Assembly (NCBI GenBank): GCA_949283655.1
Contig: CASDTH010000038.1
Coordinates: 1 to 59,127, forward strand
Length of the DNA: 59,127 nt
DNA from: an uncultured bacterium
Lineage (GTDB): Bacteria; Bacillota; Clostridia; Oscillospirales; Acutalibacteraceae
Direction: 5' to 3'
Made by a program: the position numbers and the translations under genes. Under the pieces are notes generated by a model. It searched no databases. It was given only the letters and a program-made list of their open reading frames with translations, and had not been told where the DNA came from. Shown here in pieces: positions 28,140-35,771 of the stretch (its first letter is position 1; each line of letters starts with the position of its first letter).

Positions 28140-30341
28140 ATGCGATACCAAAACGCTTCCTACTGCGCGGGCCGCTTTCCGCAGCGCACCCGCACTTTTT
28201 ACCATACCGCTGATGGCCTGCCGGGCAGCTCTGTGCTGAGCCTCGTGTATGACAGCGAGGGCAGCCTTTGGGCCGGCACAGAGAAAGGGCTTGCCCGCCT
28301 TGCGCCAGGCGAGGCTGCATTCCGCCCCGTCGCAGAGGCGGAGGGCCTTCCCATCACCGTTTTATTCTGCGGCGCCGGGGCCGTATGGGCGGGAGCTGGG
28401 CGCACATTGCTCGCCTTCTCTGCCTCCGGATTGGCGGAGCGCTCCGAGTGGGCATCTGAAATCACCGCGCTGGCGCAGGGGCTGGATGGCACGCTCTGGC
28501 TTTTGACCAAAGACGCCCTCTACCGCCGGGAAGGAACAGAATGGGAAGAGTTGCTCGGCATCCCTGGAGAGGGCTCCTGCCTTGCGGTGCGCAGCGGCTA
28601 TAGCGTCTATGTCGGCACGCGGGGCTCCGGCCTGCTGGCCCTCACTGGCAAGCGCTGGCATTGGTCCGAGCTCTATGCCCGCGCCACCCCTCTGATCAGT
28701 GATTGTATCCGCTGCCTTTCCTTTGACGATGCCGGGCACCTGTGGATCGGCACAGACTGCGGCCTGTGCGTCTATAATGGGGCGGATTACTGGATGACGC
28801 CGGAGGGGATTGCCGGCCTGCCGCAGGGGGATCTGCGCGCCTGCGTCCGCACGCCGGAGGGTACACAGTGCTTTGCAACGCCCTACGGACTCATGCTCTG
28901 GCAGGGTGGGCAGGTAAAATATCTCGGCTATAAACGCTGGGTGCCCAATCCCGATGTGCGCTGCCTTGCGCTCGGCCCGGATGGTGCCCTCTGCGCTGGG
29001 ACGGCGGACGGCCTGAGCATCATCCAAACAAGAGAGATGACGCTCGCCCAGAAGGCGGCGTATTATCAGGAGGTCACGGAGCGCTATCACGTGCGCCGCG
29101 ACGGATTTGTGACCGTGCGCGCCCTTACAAAGGAGGGAGATATCGCCTCAGGCAAGGTGGAAATCTCTGATAACGACGGGCTGTGGACAGGCTGCTACGC
29201 TGCGGCGCAGGCCTACCGCTACGCCGTGACCGGGGAGGAGGAGGCGGCCGCACTCGCCCGGCGCAGCATTCTGGCCATGGTGCGGCTGGCACAGGTCAGC
29301 GGTATCCCGGGCTTTACCGCCCGCGCCATCCGCTATCCCGGTGAGGAGGGCTTTGGCAACGGCGACCCGGAGTGGCACCTGAGCGCGGAGAAGGACTGCG
29401 AGTGGAAGGGCGAGACCTCCAGCGATGAAATGGTGGGCCACTTCTATGCCTATTCGCTCTATTACGACCTGGTGGCGGACGATGCGGAAAAAGCCATGCT
29501 CGCCGGTGTGGTGAGCGAAATTATGGATCATATCCTGCGAAACGACTACCATCTTGTGGATACGGATGGTCAGCCCACAACCTGGGCCGTCTGGAACCCG
29601 GATCAGCTCAACCACGATCAAAAGTGGATGTTTGAGCATGGCGTCAATTCACTGGAGATTCTTTCCTTTTTAAAAACAGCCTATCATATGACAGGGCGGC
29701 AGGCCTATGATGAAGCCTACCGCACACTGGTCACCCGGCATCATTATGCCATGAACGTCGCGCAGCATAAAATTGAGGATGCCCATGTTTGCCACATTGA
29801 TGATGAGCTTGCGTTTCTCACGAGCGTCCCCCTCCTGCGCTATGAGCAGGAGCCCTCGCTGCGCACATTTTACCTGATGGGTCTTGAGCACCACTGGCAA
29901 TACGAGCGCGTGGAGCGCACGCCGCTGTGGAATATCATCTATGGCGCAATGACCGGCCGGCTGTGCGATATTGAGGCGGCGGCGGAGAGCCTTGCGCTGA
30001 TGCCTTTGGACCTTATCCGGTGGCAGACCTTCAACAGCCACCGAAAGGAGCTTGTATGGGATCTCTCCCCGGAGGCGCAATTTGGCGAACCCCGCCAGCT
30101 GGAAAAGCCGCTGCCTTACGATGAGAAGCCGCTGAATAAATATGACGGCAATCCTTTCCGGGCGGATACCGGCTGCCCGGAGCTGACGCAAGCGGCCATC
30201 CGCCACGCAGAGGGGCCAAACGCTCACCCCATGCTCCCCGGCGGAGGCAATGACTGCGGCCTGGCCGCGGAGGATGGCAGCGTATTTCTGCACCCATATT
30301 GGATGGGGCGTTATTTTGGCCTGTTACGGGAAGAAGAATAA
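28140..30341 (+). CDS. Cytoplasmic propeller / alpha-toroid fusion protein of unknown function
   Basis: A large 733-residue protein with no signal peptide. Residues about 20-300 contain repeats of the two-component-regulator propeller type, for example GSLWAGTEKGLARL, GHLWIGTDCGLCVY and GALCAGTADGLSII, so an N-terminal beta-propeller. Residues about 320-730 are helical, with conserved-looking aromatic and acidic patches such as DNDGLWTGCYAAAQAYRY, CEWKGETSSDEMVGHFYAY and WNPDQLNHDQKWMFEHG, typical of an (alpha/alpha)6 toroid as in glycosidases and lyases. AAAGGAGG sits at good spacing. It lies between GH4 and an aldolase gene and is probably a carbohydrate-active enzyme. I do not know a characterised family with this architecture. 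Confidence 0.75.
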   Translation: MRYQNASYCAGRFPQRTRTFYHTADGLPGSSVLSLVYDSEGSLWAGTEKGLARLAPGEAAFRPVAEAEGLPITVLFCGAGAVWAGAGRTLLAFSASGLAERSEWASEITALAQGLDGTLWLLTKDALYRREGTEWEELLGIPGEGSCLAVRSGYSVYVGTRGSGLLALTGKRWHWSELYARATPLISDCIRCLSFDDAGHLWIGTDCGLCVYNGADYWMTPEGIAGLPQGDLRACVRTPEGTQCFATPYGLMLWQGGQVKYLGYKRWVPNPDVRCLALGPDGALCAGTADGLSIIQTREMTLAQKAAYYQEVTERYHVRRDGFVTVRALTKEGDIASGKVEISDNDGLWTGCYAAAQAYRYAVTGEEEAAALARRSILAMVRLAQVSGIPGFTARAIRYPGEEGFGNGDPEWHLSAEKDCEWKGETSSDEMVGHFYAYSLYYDLVADDAEKAMLAGVVSEIMDHILRNDYHLVDTDGQPTTWAVWNPDQLNHDQKWMFEHGVNSLEILSFLKTAYHMTGRQAYDEAYRTLVTRHHYAMNVAQHKIEDAHVCHIDDELAFLTSVPLLRYEQEPSLRTFYLMGLEHHWQYERVERTPLWNIIYGAMTGRLCDIEAAAESLALMPLDLIRWQTFNSHRKELVWDLSPEAQFGEPRQLEKPLPYDEKPLNKYDGNPFRADTGCPELTQAAIRHAEGPNAHPMLPGGGNDCGLAAEDGSVFLHPYWMGRYFGLLREEE

Positions 30342-30357
30342 GGAGGAGAACTGCTTC

Positions 30358-31269
30358 ATGTTAACCGACGAAACCTTGAGCACATTTGCGGGCGTCTATT
30401 CGCTCATCATGACGCCATTTCATGAGGATGGCTCCATTGACTGGAAGGTGTATGAGCAATATCTGGACTATCAGATCTCACACCGCCCGCACAATCTTTT
30501 CCCGGTCTGCGGCTCTTCTGAAATGAAAGACCTTACTCTGGAGGAGCGGCTGCACTCCGCCACGCTGACGGTGCGCCATGCGCCCAGAGAGATGCGTGTG
30601 ATTGCTACCGCCAACCTTGAGGAGGGAAGGCAGGCGCAGAAGGAAGAGGTGCGCCGCATGGAGCAAACCGGGGTGGACGCGCTTGTTTTCACCTCCCGCG
30701 GCATTGGGGACCGGCCCGAGGAGCTGTTTGAAACCCTCTGCGAGCTTGCCAGCTGCACCACGCTGCCGGTGATGCTCTACGAATTCCCTGGTTACCCGGG
30801 GCAAAAAATCATCGACAGCGACACTTATGCCCGCCTGATACAGACCGGCCGCTTTATCGGCATCAAGGATACCACCTGCCAAATGGACTTGATTACAGAA
30901 AAAATTCAGAAAGCGCCGCAAAGCGACGTTTTGCAGGCCAATATTCCCTATTTATATGACGCGATGAAAGCAGGCGCCAAAGGTGTGATTGCCACCATCA
31001 GCGTGATTATGACCAAAACGCTGCGCAAATTCTGGGAGCTCTATACATCAGGCGCGCCGCAGGAGCAGCTGGAGGAGCTCAACGCCAACATTGTCAACTC
31101 CGCAGCCGTGATCGACTCCTGCTTTCCTGCCGGGCCGAAATACCTCTTCGGCGCGCGCATCGGCATTCCGATGACTCCGGTAACCCGCTCGCGCCAGATT
31201 CTCTCCCCAGAGCGGGCGCGTGCGTATGAAATCTGGTATGACTGGGCGGTGCGGCACGAAATCTTATAA
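30358..31269 (+). CDS. DapA/NanA-family class I aldolase or lyase
   Basis: A 303-residue TIM-barrel Schiff-base enzyme. The lysine that binds pyruvate-type substrates is in FIGIKDTTCQMD (about 168), the catalytic tyrosine in VMLYEFPGYPG (about 140), and the usual GTTGE loop reads GSSEM (about 51-55). The changed loop argues against true dihydrodipicolinate synthase and for a sugar-acid aldolase or N-acetylneuraminate-lyase-like enzyme. The ATG at 30358 has AAGGAGG upstream. It belongs to the sugar operon, 16 bases after the propeller/toroid gene. Confidence 0.85.
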   Translation: MLTDETLSTFAGVYSLIMTPFHEDGSIDWKVYEQYLDYQISHRPHNLFPVCGSSEMKDLTLEERLHSATLTVRHAPREMRVIATANLEEGRQAQKEEVRRMEQTGVDALVFTSRGIGDRPEELFETLCELASCTTLPVMLYEFPGYPGQKIIDSDTYARLIQTGRFIGIKDTTCQMDLITEKIQKAPQSDVLQANIPYLYDAMKAGAKGVIATISVIMTKTLRKFWELYTSGAPQEQLEELNANIVNSAAVIDSCFPAGPKYLFGARIGIPMTPVTRSRQILSPERARAYEIWYDWAVRHEIL

Positions 31270-31330
31270 AAAACGCATTTGCACCCGTGTACACGAATGC
31301 TTCAACAGCTTTTTAGAAGGAGCGGTTCCA

Positions 31331-32227
31331 ATGGATAAATATTTGATTATCAACGCCGATGATTTCGGCATGTGCCATGCAGCTAATCTGGCCACCATGG
31401 ATTTGCTCAAGAAGGGCGGCGTCACCTCCGCCACAATCATGATGCCGTGCAGCTGGTCGGGCGAGGCGGCAGCCTTCGCCGCGCAGCACCCGGAGTTTGC
31501 CATTGGCATTCATCTGACGCTCACCAGCGAATGGCGCCATTACCGCTGGGCCCCTGTCTCCCATGCGCCAGCGGAGAGCCTGCGTGATCAGGATGGCTAC
31601 ATGTGGCACGAAAGCGATGAATTTGAAAAGCACTGCGTGCTCGAGGAGGTGCGCGCGGAAATTTTAGCGCAGGTTGCGAAAGCGAAGGCGCTCGGCTTTG
31701 ACTCTCCCTCCCATTTGGATAATCACATGGGCTCCCTATACGGGATTGAAACAGGGCGGCTGGAGCTGCTGAACCTGACGCTCGACCTCTGCTCGGAGCT
31801 GCACATGCCCTTCCGGCTGCCGACCAGCTACATCGCGGCGCAAAAGGTGCTGTTTGAGGGCAGCGCCTTCACAGAGGAGATGGTCAAGATGCTGCTGGGC
31901 AACGTGCGCGACTATGCGCAGCAGAAACAGGTGCCGGTGCTGGATTATCTGCTCCCCCACGATTGGGATGGCCCGCAGGCGCAGAGCTATGACAGCTTCC
32001 GCGACTATATGCTCACCCGGTTTGAATCCTTCCCAGAGGGCGTATCCGAAACCTTTATTCACCCCTCACTGGAGTGCGAGGAGCTCAAGGGCATCACCGG
32101 CTCCTGGCAGCACCGCGTCTGGGAGCATCGCCTGTTTGCGGACCCTGCCACGCGCCGGCATATCGAAAGCTGCGGCATCCAGCTCATCAACTACCGCGAT
32201 CTTGCCAAGATGCGGCTGGGGGGCTGA
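31331..32227 (+). CDS. ChbG/YdjC-family carbohydrate deacetylase
   Basis: A 298-residue metal-dependent deacetylase. The first metal site is in IINADDFGMCHAAN (Asp-Asp at about 9-10), the second His-x3-His-type site in SHLDNHMGS (about 121-129), with an IGIHLTLTSEW strand between them. In enterobacteria ChbG removes one acetyl from chitobiose-6-phosphate so that the GH4 enzyme ChbF can act. The same pairing with GH4 here suggests an N-acetylated oligosaccharide substrate. AGAAGGAG precedes the ATG at 31331. It appears to close the sugar operon. Confidence 0.88.
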   Translation: MDKYLIINADDFGMCHAANLATMDLLKKGGVTSATIMMPCSWSGEAAAFAAQHPEFAIGIHLTLTSEWRHYRWAPVSHAPAESLRDQDGYMWHESDEFEKHCVLEEVRAEILAQVAKAKALGFDSPSHLDNHMGSLYGIETGRLELLNLTLDLCSELHMPFRLPTSYIAAQKVLFEGSAFTEEMVKMLLGNVRDYAQQKQVPVLDYLLPHDWDGPQAQSYDSFRDYMLTRFESFPEGVSETFIHPSLECEELKGITGSWQHRVWEHRLFADPATRRHIESCGIQLINYRDLAKMRLGG

Positions 32228-32365
32228 GTGTGCGAGATCGCTACCTATTATGAAACGAAGGGGGCGGCCACTGGCGGGCTGCCCTCTTCGTTTCTGCCTG
32301 TTCCCCCAAAAGGCAGCCGGCCTACAAAAGCGCTACGCAACAAACACGCTCGCCGCCGAATACAT

Positions 32366-33256
32366 TTAAAGCGCTTCAAATATCTCCTGCAGCTGCCGGA
32401 TAAAGGTTTCCGCCGCTTTGGAAAGCACCTGATATTTTTTCCACACGATCCAGGCGGAAGCCTCCAGCGCAGGGGAAAAGGGCCGAAAGCATAGAGTGCT
32501 CCCCTGGGTATGGATCAGCTTGTCAAAGCAAAGCGCGTAGCCCAGGCCCTCATCCACCAGCAGGGATGCGTTAAATACCAGATTGTAAGTAGCCACAATG
32601 TTTAATTTCTCCGTGTCCCGCTTCAGCCACCTGGATAAATACTGGTCGTCTCCCCTCTGGTGGGAAATAATCAGGGGCTTGTCCCACAAATCCTCCGGGC
32701 AAATCTCCTGCTTTTGCGCAAGCGGTGCGTCGCGCCGCATCAGCACGCCCCAGGTGTCCTTCACCGGGATGGGCAGCGCTTCATATTTGCGCAGGTCTAC
32801 CCCGCCGAACAACAGCCCAAAATCGATCAGCCCCTTATCCAGGGATTCGAGCACATACTCTGCGTTGCCGCTGGAGATCGAATAGTGAATATCGGGGTAG
32901 GTTTTCTGTATTTTTTTTGCCGCACGGGCGAATAAGCGGACGATGTCCGTTTCGCCCGTGCCGATATACACATTGCCGGCGATTGTTTCATCGGAGCGCG
33001 TGAGCTCCTCCTCCGTCCTTTTTACAAGGGAAAGGATTTCCTCCGCCCGCTTGCGCAGGAGCATTCCCTCCTCCGTTAAAACCACCTTGCGGGAGCCCTT
33101 GGTGCCCCGAATCAGCAGCTGCTTCCCGAGCTCTTCCTCCATCGCCTTCAGCTGCGTGGAAAGGGTAGGCTGAGAGAGGTGCAGGGATTCCGCCGCCGCA
33201 GAAATGCTCTGTTCCCTTGCCACTGCCAAAAAATACTGTAAAACACGCAGCTCCAT
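32366..33256 (-). CDS. LysR-family transcriptional regulator
   Basis: A 296-residue regulator. The winged helix-turn-helix is at residues about 1-60 (LQYFLAVAREQSISAAAESL, SQPTLSTQLKAMEEELG), followed by a linker helix and a substrate-binding-like effector domain from about 90. It is divergent from the DUF3737 operon and convergent with the sugar operon. An ATAG-N7-CTAT palindrome between it and the divergent promoter is a likely operator, so it probably controls the DUF3737 group and itself. The effector is unknown. Confidence 0.93.
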   Translation of the reverse strand: MELRVLQYFLAVAREQSISAAAESLHLSQPTLSTQLKAMEEELGKQLLIRGTKGSRKVVLTEEGMLLRKRAEEILSLVKRTEEELTRSDETIAGNVYIGTGETDIVRLFARAAKKIQKTYPDIHYSISSGNAEYVLESLDKGLIDFGLLFGGVDLRKYEALPIPVKDTWGVLMRRDAPLAQKQEICPEDLWDKPLIISHQRGDDQYLSRWLKRDTEKLNIVATYNLVFNASLLVDEGLGYALCFDKLIHTQGSTLCFRPFSPALEASAWIVWKKYQVLSKAAETFIRQLQEIFEAL

Positions 33257-33301
33257 CGCTCCGCCTCCTATTCTGCCATGCGTCAGTGTGATGTAAAATC
33301 T

Positions 33302-33316
33302 ATAGGTTTCACCTAT
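33302..33316. promoter_or_regulatory. Candidate LysR operator
   Basis: Perfect inverted repeat ATAGGT-TTC-ACCTAT, fitting the ATA-N7/9-TAT dyad class of LysR boxes. It is about 46 bases upstream of the lysR start and 24 bases upstream of the -35 of the divergent promoter. Confidence 0.6.
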
Positions 33317-33339
33317 GAATTTATATTATGACTAAGTAT

Positions 33340-33368
33340 TTGTCAAGTCAAGAAACGCGGACTATAAT
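33340..33368 (+). promoter_or_regulatory. Promoter of the DUF3737 operon
   Basis: TTGTCA and TATAAT with a 17-base spacer (11 of 12 consensus bases). Start near 33375. Confidence 0.78.
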
Positions 33369-33455
33369 AATAACAGAATAAAAATCCGCCCCATTCCACA
33401 ATCGGGAGAGGAAGGCGGAGAGTGGTATTGAGCAAAAAGGTGCGTAGATGGGCAT

Positions 33456-33692
33456 ATGGCAAGCACGGCTTCGGTTCAGGCGATCATTCAAAATTTAAAG
33501 GATGCGGGGTGCAGCGCCCAAACGGTGGAGCGGTTCCTGGCGCTGGAGGCGGAAGGGAACGCAGCGGAGCAGCTGCAGTTGCTCGCCCTCCACAGGCGCC
33601 GGCTTCTAGCCCGTGTCCACAGGGAAGAAAAACGGATTGATTGCCTGGATTATCTGGTTTATCAAATTCAGAAAAAGAAGCCTACCCGATAG
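33456..33692 (+). CDS. Small helical protein of unknown function
   Basis: A 78-residue protein that looks entirely helical: IIQNLKDAGCSAQTVERFLAL, then a Leu/Arg-rich helix LALHRRRLLARVHREEKRID and CLDYLVYQIQKKK. The pattern is like small clostridial proteins often found in single-copy operons near regulators. Its ribosome binding site is poor (AAGGTG about 14 bases upstream). It is the first gene after the promoter and ends 27 bases before the DUF3737 gene, so co-transcription is very likely. No function can be assigned. Confidence 0.65.
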   Translation: MASTASVQAIIQNLKDAGCSAQTVERFLALEAEGNAAEQLQLLALHRRRLLARVHREEKRIDCLDYLVYQIQKKKPTR

Positions 33693-33719
33693 CACCACCA
33701 CTGAAATGGAGGATCCCTG

Positions 33720-34586
33720 ATGAAAACCATTCAAAATAAGACCTTTGATGCAGAGCGCGCTCTGTATGGCAGCCGGGATATTCTGGTGAAGGATTGTGCC
33801 TTTGATGGCCCTGCCGACGGCGAGAGCGCCCTCAAGGAAAGCGCCAACATACAGGTGGAGCACTGCTTTTTTAACCTGCGATACCCCTTCTGGCATGACC
33901 ATGGGCTGAAAATTGAGTATTCCGAGATGACTCCCCTGTGCCGCGCGGCGCTATGGTATTCCGACCATATCGAAATCACAGGCGCCAAGCTCCACGGCAT
34001 CAAGGCCCTGCGGGAATGCGGTGCAGTCAAAATGAAGGGCTGCGATATTGTTTCCCCGGAATTCGGCTGGTCTGTGCATGGCATTGAGATGGAGGATTGC
34101 AGCGCGGAGAGCGAATATTTTATGATGCGCTCCACCGGCCTGCGCTTCCGGGAGGTCCGCATGAGGGGGAAATATTCGTTTCAATACATTGAAGACGCCG
34201 TGTTTGAGCATTGCCAATTTGATACGAAGGACGCCTTCTGGCACGCGAAGAATGTTGTCGTTCGAAACAGCGTGGTAAAGGGCGAATATCTCGCCTGGTA
34301 CTGCGAAAATGTCACGTTTGAAAACTGCAAAATCATAGGCACCCAGCCACTGTGCTACTGCAAGGGCCTTAAGCTCATTCATTGCGAAATGGCCGGCTGC
34401 GATCTGGCCTTTGAGCGCTCGGAGGTGGAGGCTACCATCACCACGCCGGTGCTCAGCATCAAAAACCCGTATGCCGGCCATGTGATTGTGCCGGAGGTCG
34501 GTCAGATCATTTTAGATGATAAAAACGCAAAAGGAGAAATCATCGTTCAAAAACAAACCCCAAAAACGGCCTGCGTCTGCGCATAG
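33720..34586 (+). CDS. DUF3737 family right-handed beta-helix protein
   Basis: A 288-residue cytosolic protein built from short repeated strands such as IEITGAKLHGIKALRECG, VFEHCQFDTKDAFWHAKN and VTFENCKIIGTQPLCYCKG, the regular spacing of a pectate-lyase-like beta-helix. Opening (TIQNKTFDAERALYGS) and closing segments match DUF3737, a family common in gut Firmicutes and other anaerobes with no known activity. TGGAGG precedes the ATG at 33720. It is in an operon with a small protein upstream and, after a longer gap, a lipoprotein and an Fe-S aldo/keto reductase-like gene. Confidence 0.88.
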   Translation: MKTIQNKTFDAERALYGSRDILVKDCAFDGPADGESALKESANIQVEHCFFNLRYPFWHDHGLKIEYSEMTPLCRAALWYSDHIEITGAKLHGIKALRECGAVKMKGCDIVSPEFGWSVHGIEMEDCSAESEYFMMRSTGLRFREVRMRGKYSFQYIEDAVFEHCQFDTKDAFWHAKNVVVRNSVVKGEYLAWYCENVTFENCKIIGTQPLCYCKGLKLIHCEMAGCDLAFERSEVEATITTPVLSIKNPYAGHVIVPEVGQIILDDKNAKGEIIVQKQTPKTACVCA

Positions 34587-34738
34587 CCGTTGCAATTGGC
34601 GGCTGCACGGCCGCTTTTAAAAAAACGGAACGATGCTGCGCACCGGATGGCGGGGCGTTACCGGCCCAATCCGCCGCATGCAGTTTTGAGCGGCGGCTCA
34701 CGGGCAGGCATCACGTTCCTTTGGGAGGCGGTTCCATC

Positions 34739-35722
34739 TTGAGACGGAAAGGATTCTGGCTCCTCGGCAGCGTTATCCTTTTGGCAATGCTGTTGGCCGG
34801 ATGCAGCAACGGGAGGCAGCCGGCCGGGCCATCCGGCGAACCCTCCGCCCCTTCTCAGGCGGCGCATTCAGCGGATACCATGCCCACCATGCGGATTCAG
34901 ATCATAACGGATACGCAGAGTATCCTCTTCCAACTCAATCACAGCCCCGCGGCGCTCTCCCTGTATGAACAGCTGCCGCTGACCCTGGCGGTAGAAAACT
35001 ATGCGGATAATGAAAAAATCTTTTATCCCCCGGAGAAGCTGGATGTGAGCGATACGCCGCCAGCGGAGGGGCCGGCAGGCACGTTGGCTTACTATGAGCC
35101 GTGGGGAGACGTGGCTATTTTTTATGGCGAATGCCCTGGCGCAAGCGGACTATATGAATTGGGCGAGGCCATTTCCGGTGCAGAACAGATAAAGGATCTG
35201 GCCGGCGAAATACGAATTGAAAAATGGGAGGAGACGCCCTCCGGGCAGGATGTTCCTGAAGCTGCCTCCCTGCCCACGCAAACAGAAGCGAAAGAAAGCG
35301 AGGGGGTTGCGCCGATGCGTATGCAGGTACAGGTTGGCGGCCGCACCTTTTATGCCACTTTAGAGGAGAATGCGGCGGCCAGCGCTTTTGCCAGGCTGAT
35401 GGAGGCCGCGCCTGTGGCGCTCCACATGGAAGATTATTCTGGATTTGAAAAAGTAGAGCCTCTCGGCACGGATTTACCTGCCAGCAATACTCCTATCACC
35501 ACCCAAGCAGGGGATATCGTGCTCTATCAGGGGAATCAGATCGTCCTTTTTTACGGCTCCAACACCTGGAGCTATACCCGGATTGGCAAAATTGACGATC
35601 TGTCTGGATGGGAGGAGTCGCTCGGGAGCGGTGATGTGACCGTTACCTTTTCACTGGTTTCATTTCCTGCTCCGGCCTCATCTGACCAGAAGGCTGCCGG
35701 AGCCGCCTCGCAGCACAGTTAA
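34739..35722 (+). CDS. Lipoprotein with two cyclophilin-like domains
   Basis: A 327-residue lipoprotein. The signal peptide ends in LLAGC (Cys about 21), then a Pro/Ser-rich linker, then two related domains at about 52-165 and 190-305. Both have the pattern of an MRIQ/MQVQ opening strand, a helix of the AALSLYEQLP or AASAFARLME type, a GTLAYYEPWGDVAIFYG or GDIVLYQGNQIVLFYG strand pair and a GEAISG or IGKIDD turn, as in cyclophilin-like-fold (Cyclophil_like2) proteins. The start is the TTG at 34739, because GGGAGG lies 10 bases upstream. The function of the fold here is unknown; it lies 49 bases before the aldo/keto reductase-like gene. Confidence 0.78.
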   Translation: MRRKGFWLLGSVILLAMLLAGCSNGRQPAGPSGEPSAPSQAAHSADTMPTMRIQIITDTQSILFQLNHSPAALSLYEQLPLTLAVENYADNEKIFYPPEKLDVSDTPPAEGPAGTLAYYEPWGDVAIFYGECPGASGLYELGEAISGAEQIKDLAGEIRIEKWEETPSGQDVPEAASLPTQTEAKESEGVAPMRMQVQVGGRTFYATLEENAAASAFARLMEAAPVALHMEDYSGFEKVEPLGTDLPASNTPITTQAGDIVLYQGNQIVLFYGSNTWSYTRIGKIDDLSGWEESLGSGDVTVTFSLVSFPAPASSDQKAAGAASQHS

Positions 35723-35771
35723 GTGCGAACCCTTTTGAAAAGATTTTTTGAAAAAAAGCAGGAGGAACCCT

